Shown one piece after another: positions 1 to 7,712 of a stretch of 56,993 nucleotides of DNA; the stretch's first letter is position 1, and every line of letters starts with the position of its first letter. The notes under the pieces are model-generated. The model did not search any database and was not told the DNA's origin. It was given only the letters and a program-made list of their open reading frames with translations. The stretch lies in assembly GCA_051651645.1 (NCBI GenBank), contig JBOFSR010000016.1, forward strand, positions 1 through 56,993, written 5' to 3'. A program made the translations under genes and the position numbers. The DNA is from JBOFSR01 sp051651645 (GTDB lineage Bacteria; Spirochaetota; Spirochaetia; Treponematales; Treponemataceae).

Positions 1-44
1 CGTAAAATATCATTTATAATGACTTTTGATAATGATTCAAACAT
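1..44 (-). CDS. PTS IIC component, N-terminal fragment (ascorbate/UlaA-like, tentative)
   Basis: Only the first 14 codons lie in the window, and the gene runs off its left edge. The ATG at 44-42 overlaps the TAA stop of the IIB gene (TAATG), and an AGGAGG ribosome site sits about 9 nt upstream inside the IIB 3' end. That makes it the next gene of the same operon and translationally coupled. The visible residues (MFESLSKVIINDIL) resemble the start of the UlaA/SgaT permease. The family call rests mainly on the neighbouring lactose/ascorbate-type IIB, so the product is an inference while the existence of the gene is well supported. Confidence 0.55.
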   Translation of the reverse strand, partial: MFESLSKVIINDIL

Positions 45-325
45 TATTTTCCTCCTAGTTTGTTGAGAGTTTCTAAAATATCTTCTCTTATTTTGCGCTC
101 ACTCACATAGCTACGAATAAGAGCCACATTTTTGCAGTTTGTTAGCATAGGAGCTATTTCTTTAACGGTGATTGCTAAATCGACATCTGCTGAATTAGCA
201 GAATTAACATCTGCAGACTTCACACTTGCGTCTATACTTTCATCTGCACAAATCTTTTCAACAACACCCTTTGCCATAAGACTACTGCCAATGCCATTTC
301 CGCATACTGTTAATATTTTTAACAT
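44..325 (-). CDS. PTS IIB component, ascorbate/lactose type
   Basis: This 93-residue cytoplasmic protein has the IIB fold signature: a short beta strand followed by the phosphate loop CGNGIGSS at residues 8-15. Cys8 is the expected phospho-acceptor, taking phosphate from IIA and passing it to the sugar during uptake through IIC. The length fits stand-alone UlaB/SgaB-like IIB proteins. It starts at an ATG preceded by AAGGAGG with good spacing. It overlaps the following IIC gene by 2 nt, so the two form an operon. The sugar cannot be told from IIB alone; ascorbate-type is the nearest match I recognise. Confidence 0.85.
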   Translation of the reverse strand: MLKILTVCGNGIGSSLMAKGVVEKICADESIDASVKSADVNSANSADVDLAITVKEIAPMLTNCKNVALIRSYVSERKIREDILETLNKLGGK

Positions 326-439
326 AAAACCTCCTTAAATGACTTTAGATTATAAGTCAAGATTTTCATTCTGTCAAATTTATTTTTTATTTTAATTTTA
401 TGCTGAAAAATTCGCTTGTATATTTTGAAAGAAGCGTTG

Positions 440-997
440 CTAGGAAAGATAGTTTTTTATGATAGGACGAAATCGGTTTACAATAAAAGTCATCACAATT
501 ACTTTTATTAGCGTGCCAAAAATGTATGGCAAAAAAACAATGATTAGCGATGATGTAAAGGACTTGTTTGTTATTCTGCTAAAACCGAATGCTCCGCAGA
601 CAAAAACAATTGCTGTACTAAGGATGACGGCGATGCTTATTATGAGTAGCCTGTAAAGCTGACTTTTGATTTTATCTGATAAAAAAACTCTTAAAAAAAG
701 CCCTCCAATTACAGAAGCGAAAAAGTAGCCGACAAGAAATCCTCCCGTTACTCCTGCAATAATTATGCTTAATCCTGCCTTTCCAGAAAAAACGGGAAGC
801 CCAATTATGCCAAGAGATAAAAAAACTGCAACAGACGCACCGCCTAAAAAAGAGCCGAGCAACAGTCCAGAAAGCATTGCAAGCATGTCTTGTATAACAA
901 TAGGAATTCCCGTTGGTAAGGGAATTTGAATAAAAGAGCCTGCACAAATAAGAGCGGTAAACAACGCCACTAAAATAATTTTTTTTTGTTTGTTCAT
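440..997 (-). CDS. bioY: BioY biotin transporter (S component)
   Basis: This 185-residue integral membrane protein has about six hydrophobic segments and the BioY hallmarks: a GLLLGSFLGG-like segment, GIIGLPVF, and a Gly-rich GFLVGYFF segment. BioY binds biotin in the inner membrane and works alone or with an ECF energising module. No ecfA or ecfT genes are nearby. A TTG 15 nt upstream is in frame, but I prefer the ATG at 997 (MNKQKK). The promoter at 1004-1032 would start transcription exactly on that A, and no Shine-Dalgarno precedes either codon. A second bioY lies at 49572-50156. No biotin synthesis genes are in the window, which suggests dependence on uptake. Confidence 0.88.
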   Translation of the reverse strand: MNKQKKIILVALFTALICAGSFIQIPLPTGIPIVIQDMLAMLSGLLLGSFLGGASVAVFLSLGIIGLPVFSGKAGLSIIIAGVTGGFLVGYFFASVIGGLFLRVFLSDKIKSQLYRLLIISIAVILSTAIVFVCGAFGFSRITNKSFTSSLIIVFLPYIFGTLIKVIVMTFIVNRFRPIIKNYLS

Positions 998-1003
998 GGG
1001 TTC

Positions 1004-1032
1004 ATTATACAAGGTAGAGGCATCTAGTGCAA
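1004..1032 (-). promoter_or_regulatory. bioY promoter, predicted leaderless start
   Basis: On the minus strand, TTGCAC (1032-1027) and a perfect TATAAT (1009-1004) are separated by 17 bp. The seventh base after the -10 box is position 997, the A of the bioY ATG. No ribosome site is present. The promoter is seen in the sequence; the leaderless transcript is inferred. Confidence 0.7.
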
Positions 1033-1161
1033 GACGAATTTTAGAGTTATAATAGTTAAATTGAAACAGATTTTTTTTGCTCAGTTGTGATTTTTATTTA
1101 CAGATAAAATTTCTCAAACGCTAAAATTAGATTAAAAATATCCAATTTATTTGACTTTCTT

Positions 1162-1190
1162 TTGCCAAGAAATTATTTTAAACGTATTCT
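1162..1190 (+). promoter_or_regulatory. Candidate copZ-copA promoter
   Basis: TTGCCA (1162-1167) and TATTCT (1185-1190) are 17 bp apart and would give a leader of about 60 nt before copZ. An overlapping alternative is TTGACT (1151-1156) with TATTTT (1174-1179). I saw no clear CopY or CueR operator. Confidence 0.4.
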
Positions 1191-1256
1191 AATTATGTAT
1201 TTTCCTTTAGCCAATCTTTTTGGAAATGCTCATAAAATAAATATTTAGGAAGTTGT

Positions 1257-1481
1257 ATGAAAAAATTATTTACGGTAGACGGAATGTCTTGTAATCACTG
1301 CGTTAATCACGTTACAGAAGCGGTTTTAGAAATTAATGGCGTTAAAGAAGCTTTGGTCGATTTGGCAAAAAAAGAATTGAGCGTTGAATTTAATGATGAA
1401 AAAATCTGTGCTGATGATATTATAGCGGCCGTTGAAAACGCCGTCGTCAACGCAGGCTATGAATGCTCTGTTAAAGCGTAA
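1257..1481 (+). CDS. copZ: Copper chaperone, CopZ-like HMA protein
   Basis: This 74-residue single heavy-metal-associated domain carries the metal-binding loop GMSCNHC (Cys12, Cys15). It is expected to carry Cu(I) in the cytoplasm to the ATPase encoded 34 nt downstream. The length is typical of CopZ. The C-terminal helix is slightly extended (residues 60-70). It starts at an ATG after an AGGAAG-type site. Together with copA it forms a two-gene copper efflux operon. No copper regulator is seen next to it. Confidence 0.88.
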   Translation: MKKLFTVDGMSCNHCVNHVTEAVLEINGVKEALVDLAKKELSVEFNDEKICADDIIAAVENAVVNAGYECSVKA

Positions 1482-1515
1482 TTTTCTCTATAATAATTCA
1501 AATTAAGGAATAAAA

Positions 1516-3771
1516 ATGGAAGTATCTCTAAAAATTATGGGCATGACGTGTGCAGCCTGTGCTGCCCGTGTGCAAAAAGTCGTATCAAAAAAAGATGGCG
1601 TTCGTGAATGCTCGGTTAATATTGCGACAGAGCGAATGAGTGCGTCATTTGACGAAAAGCTTATTTCCATTGATGATATAAAAAAAGCGGTCGAAAAAAG
1701 CGGGTATGGCTGGCAAGAATTAAAAAAAACAAATGCTGAAAATATTGACACTGATAAAATCGCCAAGGAAAAGGCAATTCGAACGCTAGAGACAAAAACG
1801 CTCGTGGCAATTATTTTTACGCTCCCGCTGCTTTACGTTGCAATGGGACACATGCTCCCTGTTGGCATGACTTTGCCACTTCCTCATATATTCCACCCTG
1901 CCATGTTTCCTCTCAATTTTGCACTTTTGCAATTATTGCTGACAATCCCAATCGTGATTGCAGGACATCAATTTTATACAGTTGGATTTAAGGCTTTGTG
2001 GCTTTTGGCTCCGAACATGGACAGCTTAATTGCCATTGGAACGAGTGCTGCGATTGGCTATAGCGTATATGGCATGAGTGAAATTGCTGGTGGGGACGCA
2101 AGTTTTGCTATGAATCTGTATTTTGAAACCGCTGGCGTCATCATTGCCCTCATTTTGCTTGGAAAAACGTTCGAATCCATTTCAAAAGGTAAAACGAGCG
2201 AAGCGATAAAAAAACTGATGGGGCTTACTCCAAAAACAGCGATTATCATAAAAAACGGCATCGAAACAGAAATCCCCCTTGAGCAGGTGATGATCGGTGA
2301 TGTGATTTTAGTCAAACCGGGGTCAAAAATTCCTGTCGATGGCGTGGTAATTTTTGGGCATACAGCGATTGACGAAGCAATGCTTACAGGCGAGAGCCTT
2401 CCCGTTGAGAAAAACATAGGCGACAAGGTATTTGCCGCAAGCATCAATAAAAATGGCGTTATTCACTTTAGAGCGGAAAAAGTTGGCTCTGATACCGCTC
2501 TTGCACAAATCATCAAGTTGGTGGAAGATGCACAGGATTCCAAAGCGCCGATTGCAAAAATGGCGGATATCGTTTCTGGCTACTTTGTGCCGATTGTTTT
2601 TGGCATTGCGGTCGTTGCAGGCCTTGCGTGGTTTATTTCTGGGCAAACTTTCGTCTTTTCGTTGACTATTTTTATTGCCGTACTTGTCATTGCCTGCCCA
2701 TGTGCATTGGGGCTTGCAACACCGACGGCGATCATGGTTGGGACGGGGAAGGGTGCCGAGAAAGGCATTTTAATAAAGGGTGGCGAGGCTTTGGAAATTG
2801 CTTACTCAATTCAGACCGTCGTGTTTGACAAAACTGGCACAATCACCGAAGGCAAACCAAGCCTTACGGACATTATTCAAAGTGATTTTGCCTCAGATGA
2901 TCAGTTTTTGCAATTGGTTGCAAGCTGCGAAAATGCAAGCGAGCATCCCCTTGCCGAAGCCATCGTCGTGGCGGCAAAAAATAAAAATCTTGCCTTAACT
3001 CCCATTGAGCAAATGCAAAGCTTTGAAAACCTTGAAGGACGGGGAATTAGTGCACAAATTGATTCTGATATTTTCTTTATTGGTAACAAAAAACTCATGG
3101 ATGAAAAAAATATTTCCATTGATAAATTTCTTTTCGATTCAAATCGTCTTGCAGAAGAGGGAAAAACACCGATGTTCGTGGCAAAAAATAATACGCTGAC
3201 AGGAATCATCGCCGTTGCAGATACGGTTAAACAATCGAGTAAGGCTGCCATTGAAAAACTCCATTCGCTCGGCATTGAAGTTGCTATGATTACAGGAGAT
3301 AACGAAAAAACAGCAAAGGCGATTGCACGGCTTGTGGGAATTGATACCGTTTTGGCAGAAGTTCTTCCGCACGATAAGGCAGCTCAAGTGAAAAAATTGC
3401 AAAGCGAGGGCAAAAAAGTTGCTATGGTGGGGGATGGCATTAATGATGCACCAGCCCTTGCGCAGGCAGATATTGGGATTGCCATCGGAAATGGCACCGA
3501 TGTTGCTATGGAATCAGCGGATATAGTACTGATGCGAAGTGATTTAATGGATGTTCCGTCAGCAATTGATTTAAGCAAGCGAACGATCAAAAACATTAAG
3601 CAAAATCTTTTTTGGGCATTCGCATATAACTCAGCAGGAATTCCGCTTGCCGCAGGCGTTTTATACATCTTTGGAGGACCCCTCCTCAACCCAGTTTTTG
3701 CAGCCCTTGCCATGAGTTTTAGCTCTGTAAGCGTCGTCCTCAATGCATTACGACTAAAGCGAATAAAGTAA
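1516..3771 (+). CDS. copA: Copper-exporting P1B-type ATPase CopA
   Basis: This 751-residue inner-membrane protein pumps Cu(I) out of the cytoplasm at the cost of ATP. In order, it has one N-terminal HMA domain with GMTCAAC (Cys12, Cys15), about eight membrane segments, and the transport-site motif CPC at 394-396. It then has the phosphorylation loop DKTGT with Asp438, the nucleotide-domain HP pair at 477-478, and the hinge GDGINDAP at 639-646. All catalytic motifs are intact, and the length is normal for a one-HMA CopA. It starts at an ATG after AAGGA. It is co-transcribed with copZ. I see no clear terminator after its stop. Confidence 0.95.
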   Translation: MEVSLKIMGMTCAACAARVQKVVSKKDGVRECSVNIATERMSASFDEKLISIDDIKKAVEKSGYGWQELKKTNAENIDTDKIAKEKAIRTLETKTLVAIIFTLPLLYVAMGHMLPVGMTLPLPHIFHPAMFPLNFALLQLLLTIPIVIAGHQFYTVGFKALWLLAPNMDSLIAIGTSAAIGYSVYGMSEIAGGDASFAMNLYFETAGVIIALILLGKTFESISKGKTSEAIKKLMGLTPKTAIIIKNGIETEIPLEQVMIGDVILVKPGSKIPVDGVVIFGHTAIDEAMLTGESLPVEKNIGDKVFAASINKNGVIHFRAEKVGSDTALAQIIKLVEDAQDSKAPIAKMADIVSGYFVPIVFGIAVVAGLAWFISGQTFVFSLTIFIAVLVIACPCALGLATPTAIMVGTGKGAEKGILIKGGEALEIAYSIQTVVFDKTGTITEGKPSLTDIIQSDFASDDQFLQLVASCENASEHPLAEAIVVAAKNKNLALTPIEQMQSFENLEGRGISAQIDSDIFFIGNKKLMDEKNISIDKFLFDSNRLAEEGKTPMFVAKNNTLTGIIAVADTVKQSSKAAIEKLHSLGIEVAMITGDNEKTAKAIARLVGIDTVLAEVLPHDKAAQVKKLQSEGKKVAMVGDGINDAPALAQADIGIAIGNGTDVAMESADIVLMRSDLMDVPSAIDLSKRTIKNIKQNLFWAFAYNSAGIPLAAGVLYIFGGPLLNPVFAALAMSFSSVSVVLNALRLKRIK

Positions 3772-3823
3772 TTACAAAGCAACTATAAAGAAAAAAGACG
3801 CTAACAGATAGAACCTTACAATC

Positions 3824-4264
3824 CTATACTTTAGAGGGTATTGCTTTGCTACAAAGACTACATCCAATCACATGAATATGATGCCGATTTGTTTTATGTT
3901 CATACAAGTTAGAAATTAAAAATCCATCATTGGGCAAGTCTTTTTTGCAAACAGGACAAACTCGTTTTACAGAAGATCCAGAGTGATGATAACAATAAGG
4001 GCAGCCAAAAATTTTGCACTTTGAGTCAGTATTTTTTGAGTTTTCATACACAATTGAATGCAATTTTTCATGTTGCGTTAAAACTGACTGGCAAATTGGG
4101 CAGTGCCCTGTAATTTCACCCTTTCCCTGTGAAGAATATATTTTTTTTGCGGTATTAGAAAGAAAAAAAGATCTTTTTTTCAAGTGATAATTATCAAGAT
4201 ACAGCCCTCCTGTGAAGAGCAGGAGAATTATTATCGCAAACAAACTTATTAATAGATAAAACAT
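3824..4264 (-). CDS. Membrane-anchored protein with duplicated double-CxxC zinc ribbon
   Basis: This 146-residue protein has one N-terminal membrane segment (residues 3-22) and four CxxC pairs: C55/C58, C88/C91, C103/C106 and C135/C138. They form two similar units, each with a Pro-containing CPxC pair followed about 30 residues later by a GCxxC pair, so the domain looks internally duplicated. Each unit could bind one zinc ion. I do not recognise the family or its function. It is transcribed away from rsmI, and the two genes share a 60-nt divergent promoter region. Before the ATG I see only a weak AGG. Confidence 0.65.
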   Translation of the reverse strand: MFYLLISLFAIIILLLFTGGLYLDNYHLKKRSFFLSNTAKKIYSSQGKGEITGHCPICQSVLTQHEKLHSIVYENSKNTDSKCKIFGCPYCYHHSGSSVKRVCPVCKKDLPNDGFLISNLYEHKTNRHHIHVIGCSLCSKAIPSKV

Positions 4265-4289
4265 TTACCTAAATAATCGGCGTATTCAC

Positions 4290-4318
4290 TTGATTTAAAC
4301 ACTTAATTATTGTATATT
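4290..4318 (+). promoter_or_regulatory. rsmI promoter, predicted leaderless start
   Basis: TTGATT (4290-4295) and TATATT (4313-4318) are separated by 17 bp. The seventh base after the -10 box is 4325, the G of the GTG start codon of rsmI. There is no Shine-Dalgarno. This supports GTG 4325 over the in-frame TTG at 4310, which would lie in the promoter. Confidence 0.55.
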
Positions 4319-4324
4319 TACTGT

Positions 4325-5035
4325 GTGTCAACTTTATATATTGTAGCAACTCCAATAGGGAATTTAGGTGATATAACTTTTCGAGCTATTGAAACGCTTA
4401 AACAAGTTGATTATATTGCGTGCGAAGATACTCGCCACACATTACGCCTTTTGACGCATTTTGCTATCCAAAAGCCGCTTTTATCGTGCAGAATGCAAAA
4501 TGAAACAAAGGCAGCAGAAAAAATTATAGGGCTTTTAACAGAAGGAAAAAGGGTTGCATTTGTAAGCGATGCGGGAACGCCAAGTTTAAGCGACCCTGGA
4601 TCCGAACTTGTAGCCCTCGTTCGCCAAGCAGGTTTTGTTGTTAGTCCTATTCCTGGGGCGTCTGCTTTTGCGGCAATTGTGAGTGTTGCAGGTTGTGGTG
4701 GAAAATCTATTCTATTTGATGGATTTTTATCTGTAAAGCCTGGCAAGCGGAGAAAACGCTTAAGCTTTTTGATACAAAGTGGATTTTCTATTGTTTTATA
4801 TGAATCTCCCTTTAGAATCACTAAACTTTTGCAGGATATTGCCGATATTAATGATGAGCGTCTTATTGTTGTTGGCAGAGAGCTTTCTAAATTACACGAA
4901 GAAATTCTTGTAGGATCTGCTAGCAAACTATTAGAAGCCTTTGCTGAACGGACAAAAATTTTGGGAGAGTTTGTCGTCCTTATTCATGGTGAAAAAAATG
5001 TTCATAGGATTGAACAAAATACCGATACTATATAA
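4325..5035 (+). CDS. rsmI: 16S rRNA 2'-O-ribose C1402 methyltransferase RsmI
   Basis: This 236-residue SAM-dependent methyltransferase of the tetrapyrrole-methylase fold methylates the ribose of C1402 in 16S rRNA. It shows the family motifs ATPIGNLGDI near the N terminus, CEDTR, SDAGTPSLSDPG and PGASA, followed by an ordinary C-terminal half. The start is placed at GTG 4325 because the protein then begins MSTLYIVATPIGN, as in homologues, and because the promoter fits. It is followed by flgM after 16 nt, a plausible operon of rsmI, flgM and the FliL-like gene. Confidence 0.92.
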   Translation: MSTLYIVATPIGNLGDITFRAIETLKQVDYIACEDTRHTLRLLTHFAIQKPLLSCRMQNETKAAEKIIGLLTEGKRVAFVSDAGTPSLSDPGSELVALVRQAGFVVSPIPGASAFAAIVSVAGCGGKSILFDGFLSVKPGKRRKRLSFLIQSGFSIVLYESPFRITKLLQDIADINDERLIVVGRELSKLHEEILVGSASKLLEAFAERTKILGEFVVLIHGEKNVHRIEQNTDTI

Positions 5036-5051
5036 ACAGGATGGTTAAAAT

Positions 5052-5339
5052 ATGGTAATTGATCGATTAGCGGGCATTGATCCTCTAAAAAATGTACAAA
5101 GTTCTCAAAAACCGTACAACAAAACTACAAATAGTGTAGAATCTGATTCTATTTCTGTTTCTTCAGAAGCAAAGTTGATGGCGGAAGCTTATCGTTTAAA
5201 TGAAGTAGCTGCTGCAACTCCAGATGTTAGATTGGATAGAATTGCAGAAGTACGTGAAAAGATAAAAGATCCAAATTATATTACCGATACTGTCCTTAAT
5301 GATGTTGCAGATCGTATTATGAACCAGTTTGGAATTTAG
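5052..5339 (+). CDS. flgM: Anti-sigma-28 factor FlgM
   Basis: This 95-residue, largely disordered-looking protein has the FlgM features: an N-terminal MVIDRLAGIDP segment, a Ser/Asn-rich linker, and a C-terminal region rich in Asp, Val and Ala. The C-terminal part (DRIAEVREKIKDPNY, residues 61-75, then VLNDVADRIMNQF) matches the sigma-28-binding helices. FlgM holds FliA inactive until the flagellar hook is complete. The ATG is preceded by AGGATGG. It sits between rsmI and a FliL-like gene, so the flagellar link is supported by context. Confidence 0.85.
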   Translation: MVIDRLAGIDPLKNVQSSQKPYNKTTNSVESDSISVSSEAKLMAEAYRLNEVAAATPDVRLDRIAEVREKIKDPNYITDTVLNDVADRIMNQFGI

Positions 5340-5355
5340 GTTTTCCTAGTATTTA

Positions 5356-5847
5356 ATGATAAAAAGTAAATTACAATTCACATTTTTTCAAAAAATCCTT
5401 CTTGGTATTGTAGCTTTTATTTTATTTATAATATTATTCGGTACCATTTTTGTTTTTTTAACAAAGAAAGCTCAAATAGGCTCTGGTCTAAGGAAAACTG
5501 ATCCTTCGCCAGAGCAAATTATAAAAACCCTTAATAAAAATACTTCTATTTATAGTGATATTGGACAATTACGACTTGTAACAGCTGATATGCCGCCAAT
5601 CACCATCATTTTGACTCCTTATTTTCCCTACAGTCTTGAAGATTCTGCCTTTTACGAAGAAATTCTACAAAAAGCAAAGAAACTCAAAACGATTTTTTTT
5701 GAATACTTTGCCCATCGTACAAAAAACGAACTCCTACAGCTGGGCGAGACTGGTATTAAAGAAGAAATCATTGCACTTATTAATATGGAATTTGTTCTTG
5801 GTTCAATTTCTACAATCTATTTTGAAGATTATTTATTTTTAGATTAA
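5356..5847 (+). CDS. FliL-like single-span membrane protein
   Basis: This 163-residue protein has a short cytoplasmic start, one membrane segment (about residues 14-37) and a periplasmic domain. The last 50 residues resemble the C-terminal signature of FliL. A helix contains EYFAHRTKNEL, then a GIKEEI/LINMEF helix, then a final strand ending IYFEDYLFLD. FliL proteins sit at the flagellar basal body next to the stator. The gene follows flgM by 16 nt with no obvious ribosome site, so it is probably coupled. The mid-region is weakly similar, so this could be a second, diverged FliL besides the one in the main flagellar operon. Confidence 0.55.
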   Translation: MIKSKLQFTFFQKILLGIVAFILFIILFGTIFVFLTKKAQIGSGLRKTDPSPEQIIKTLNKNTSIYSDIGQLRLVTADMPPITIILTPYFPYSLEDSAFYEEILQKAKKLKTIFFEYFAHRTKNELLQLGETGIKEEIIALINMEFVLGSISTIYFEDYLFLD

Positions 5848-5860
5848 TTTTACAAAAAAT

Positions 5861-5890
5861 GCAACTTTTCTTATTTTTATGCGTCTAAAA
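5861..5890 (+). promoter_or_regulatory. ECF-type promoter of the sigma operon (candidate autoregulation)
   Basis: GCAACTT (5861-5867) and GTCTAA (5883-5888) are separated by 15 bp. This closely matches the known sigma-E-type consensus GGAACTT-N15-GTCTAA, differing at one base of the -35. It stands 34 nt upstream of the three-gene operon that encodes an ECF sigma factor, so the factor may drive its own expression. An overlapping sigma70-like alternative is TTTACA (5850-5855) with TATTTT. Confidence 0.5.
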
Positions 5891-5923
5891 TAATGTAATT
5901 CCTATAAAACTTAAGGAGAAATT

Positions 5924-6253
5924 ATGACAGAAACAATAGCTAGCCCTGCAGCACAAGTAATTATTGCAGTTATTCCAATTGTTGGTATTGTAATCGGTGG
6001 TATTGTAATGTTTTTTTATATTTTGTGGCGACACAAGCAAGTTTCACTTTTGATAAAAAATAATATGTACAACCCCACGCAGTTCAATTTGAAAATGTTT
6101 TCATTATTAGTTGGACTTTTACTTGTTGCAGTTGGCGTCGTGCTAACTCCTCTTTTTTTGATTCTTGAAAAGGTTTCCTACACCTTACTTGGCGGCTTAA
6201 TTCCATTTTCTTTAGGAATAGGAATGATTGTTTTTTACAAGTTGTACAAATAG
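5924..6253 (+). CDS. Small membrane protein of the ECF sigma operon (DUF6249-like)
   Basis: This 109-residue protein has three predicted membrane segments (about 10-33, 57-80 and 84-105). Between the first and second is a short basic stretch, WRHKQVSLLIKNNMYNP. The pattern of one helix, a basic His/Lys loop and a pair of Gly-rich helices is like small membrane proteins often encoded next to ECF sigma factors (DUF6249-like). The function is unknown. The ATG follows a strong AAGGAG site. It is the first gene of the operon and ends 9 nt before the sigma-factor gene. Confidence 0.65.
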   Translation: MTETIASPAAQVIIAVIPIVGIVIGGIVMFFYILWRHKQVSLLIKNNMYNPTQFNLKMFSLLVGLLLVAVGVVLTPLFLILEKVSYTLLGGLIPFSLGIGMIVFYKLYK

Positions 6254-6262
6254 GATCACAGA

Positions 6263-6844
6263 GTGGGTATTCTTCCCTCGTTACTACGAAAAAAAAAACA
6301 AAAAGACGATGATATTTTTTTTATTACTGAAATCAAAAAAGGAAACAATCAATACTTTTCAGAGCTTGTAAGAAAATATGAAAAAAAAGTTAAAATGCTT
6401 GGCTTTAGTTTTTTCAAAAATTATTCGGATGTTGATGATTTTGCCCAAGAAGTTTTTCTCAAACTGTATATGGCCTTATCATCCTTTCGCGGAGACTCTC
6501 TTTTTTCAACATGGCTTTTACGCATTGCGTACAATACCGCTATTAACTCATCAAAGCGAACAAAACAATTCCTTTCTATGAGCGAGCAACTAGAATTAGT
6601 GGATACAAATTTTTCGCCTGAAGAAAATCATTTAAGAAAAGTCAGTGCAAAAACTATTGCAGATTCGATTAAAGATTTACCGAAACACTATGCCCACTGC
6701 GTTGAATTGTATTTTTTTTGCGATGTACCTTATAATGAAATTAGCGAAATTACTGGCCAGCCTGTAAACACAATCAAATCGCATATTTTCCGTGCAAAAA
6801 AATTACTACGCACAAAACTTGCAGATGAATTTATAGAAAATTAA
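6263..6844 (+). CDS. RNA polymerase ECF sigma factor
   Basis: This 193-residue protein begins with GTG after a weak AGGA. A basic N-terminal tail precedes region 2 (about residues 25-95), with the core-binding motif DVDDFAQEVFLKLY and the -10-reading stretch FSTWLLRIAYNTA. Region 4 (about 130-185) has a helix-turn-helix, YNEISEITGQPVNTIKSHI. There is no region 1 or 3, as expected for group 4 factors. It is followed at 16 nt by a zinc-type anti-sigma gene. The signal it answers is not evident. An ECF-like promoter heads the operon, suggesting autoregulation. Confidence 0.9.
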   Translation: MGILPSLLRKKKQKDDDIFFITEIKKGNNQYFSELVRKYEKKVKMLGFSFFKNYSDVDDFAQEVFLKLYMALSSFRGDSLFSTWLLRIAYNTAINSSKRTKQFLSMSEQLELVDTNFSPEENHLRKVSAKTIADSIKDLPKHYAHCVELYFFCDVPYNEISEITGQPVNTIKSHIFRAKKLLRTKLADEFIEN

Positions 6845-6860
6845 ATTTTAGGAGAAGACT

Positions 6861-7331
6861 ATGACGACGTGTGAAAAAATTATGGATATTTTCTTTGCTC
6901 TTGATAAAAATGAGCGACTGCCGCTTGCAGTTACTATGCATTTGCTGTTTTGCAAAAAATGCCGCTCCGAAGTGAGAATTTTAACGTTTGCCGAAAAAAA
7001 ATTATCTGAGCCACTTTATATTGATGTACCTCTGTCTAATTCGGCTGTGTCTTCAATTATGGATAAAATCGGCATCAATGATCAGCCTATACGAACTCAA
7101 ACTGTTTCACTTTTTAATTGGGTACTTGGTGGCATAGCAATGATTTTAGCAATTTTGATTTTTATGATTTTGCAAAAAAACCGATATTTTTCAAGCACTA
7201 CGCTTGTCGCTATTTTCTATACTGTTTTTGGCTGCTACCTTACAGCATATTGCGGGCTTTTCGTTGGCAGCAATCTTGATTTTTTTGTAAAAAAAATCTC
7301 ACTTATTCGATTTGCTCATCATACTGACTAA
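6861..7331 (+). CDS. Zinc-binding anti-sigma factor (ZAS-like), membrane
   Basis: This 156-residue protein has a cytoplasmic N terminus with the zinc anti-sigma motif H27-x3-C31-x2-C34 and an extra upstream Cys4, followed by two membrane segments (about 86-104 and 112-130). ZAS domains bind region 2/4 of their ECF sigma factor and hold it at the membrane. The gene directly follows the sigma gene with an AGGAG site, the usual arrangement. The assignment as partner of the upstream sigma factor is an inference from motif and position. Confidence 0.75.
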   Translation: MTTCEKIMDIFFALDKNERLPLAVTMHLLFCKKCRSEVRILTFAEKKLSEPLYIDVPLSNSAVSSIMDKIGINDQPIRTQTVSLFNWVLGGIAMILAILIFMILQKNRYFSSTTLVAIFYTVFGCYLTAYCGLFVGSNLDFFVKKISLIRFAHHTD

Positions 7332-7379
7332 CAATTGGCTGTGAAAAAAAATTGCAATTAGTAAAAATGAGATAAAATT

Positions 7380-7430
7380 TAGGTTCTTGACTAGTTTAAA
7401 GGAGATTCCCTTAAACTAGTCAAGAACCTA
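7380..7430. repeat. Perfect 20-bp inverted repeat, 11-nt loop
   Basis: Bases 7380-7399 are the exact reverse complement of 7411-7430. The 11-nt loop can add three more pairs (GGA/TCC) after one mismatch. No T-run follows on the plus strand, and only a modestly T-rich stretch follows on the minus strand. It may be a strong terminator of the sigma operon, or a remnant of a small mobile element. Confidence 0.85.
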
Positions 7431-7683
7431 CAAAATGAATACAAGCTATAAAATTATATTTGCAAGCATAACATAGCAAAATTATATTGAAACAACACTT
7501 ATCATTCCACAGGAGAGAATCAATCACAATAAAAAACTTTGCAAAAGGGAAGAATCATATTAAAGGAATTGAAAATACGTACAAATACGTTAACTAAGAG
7601 ACACTTACATAACTTTAACAGAGTTGCAAACCAAATGCAAATAATTTATATTTTTTGCTAGTTCTCTAAAGCACCAAAAGGAC

Positions 7684-7712
7684 TTTTCACTTTTCAAAAA
7701 ATTTACTACACT
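7684..7712 (+). promoter_or_regulatory. murE promoter, predicted leaderless start
   Basis: TTTTCA (7684-7689) and TACACT (7707-7712) are separated by 17 bp. The seventh base after the -10 box is 7719, the A of the murE ATG. There is no ribosome site upstream. Confidence 0.5.

Noticed and set aside
2058..2447. Long minus-strand open frame inside copA (and similar ones inside ruvA and the flavoprotein gene)
   Set aside because: These are antisense shadows of strongly conserved genes. They lack ribosome sites and recognisable domains.
7435..7476. Small ORF of 13 codons next to the 20-bp inverted repeat
   Set aside because: It has no ribosome site and no recognisable composition, and it is too short to support.
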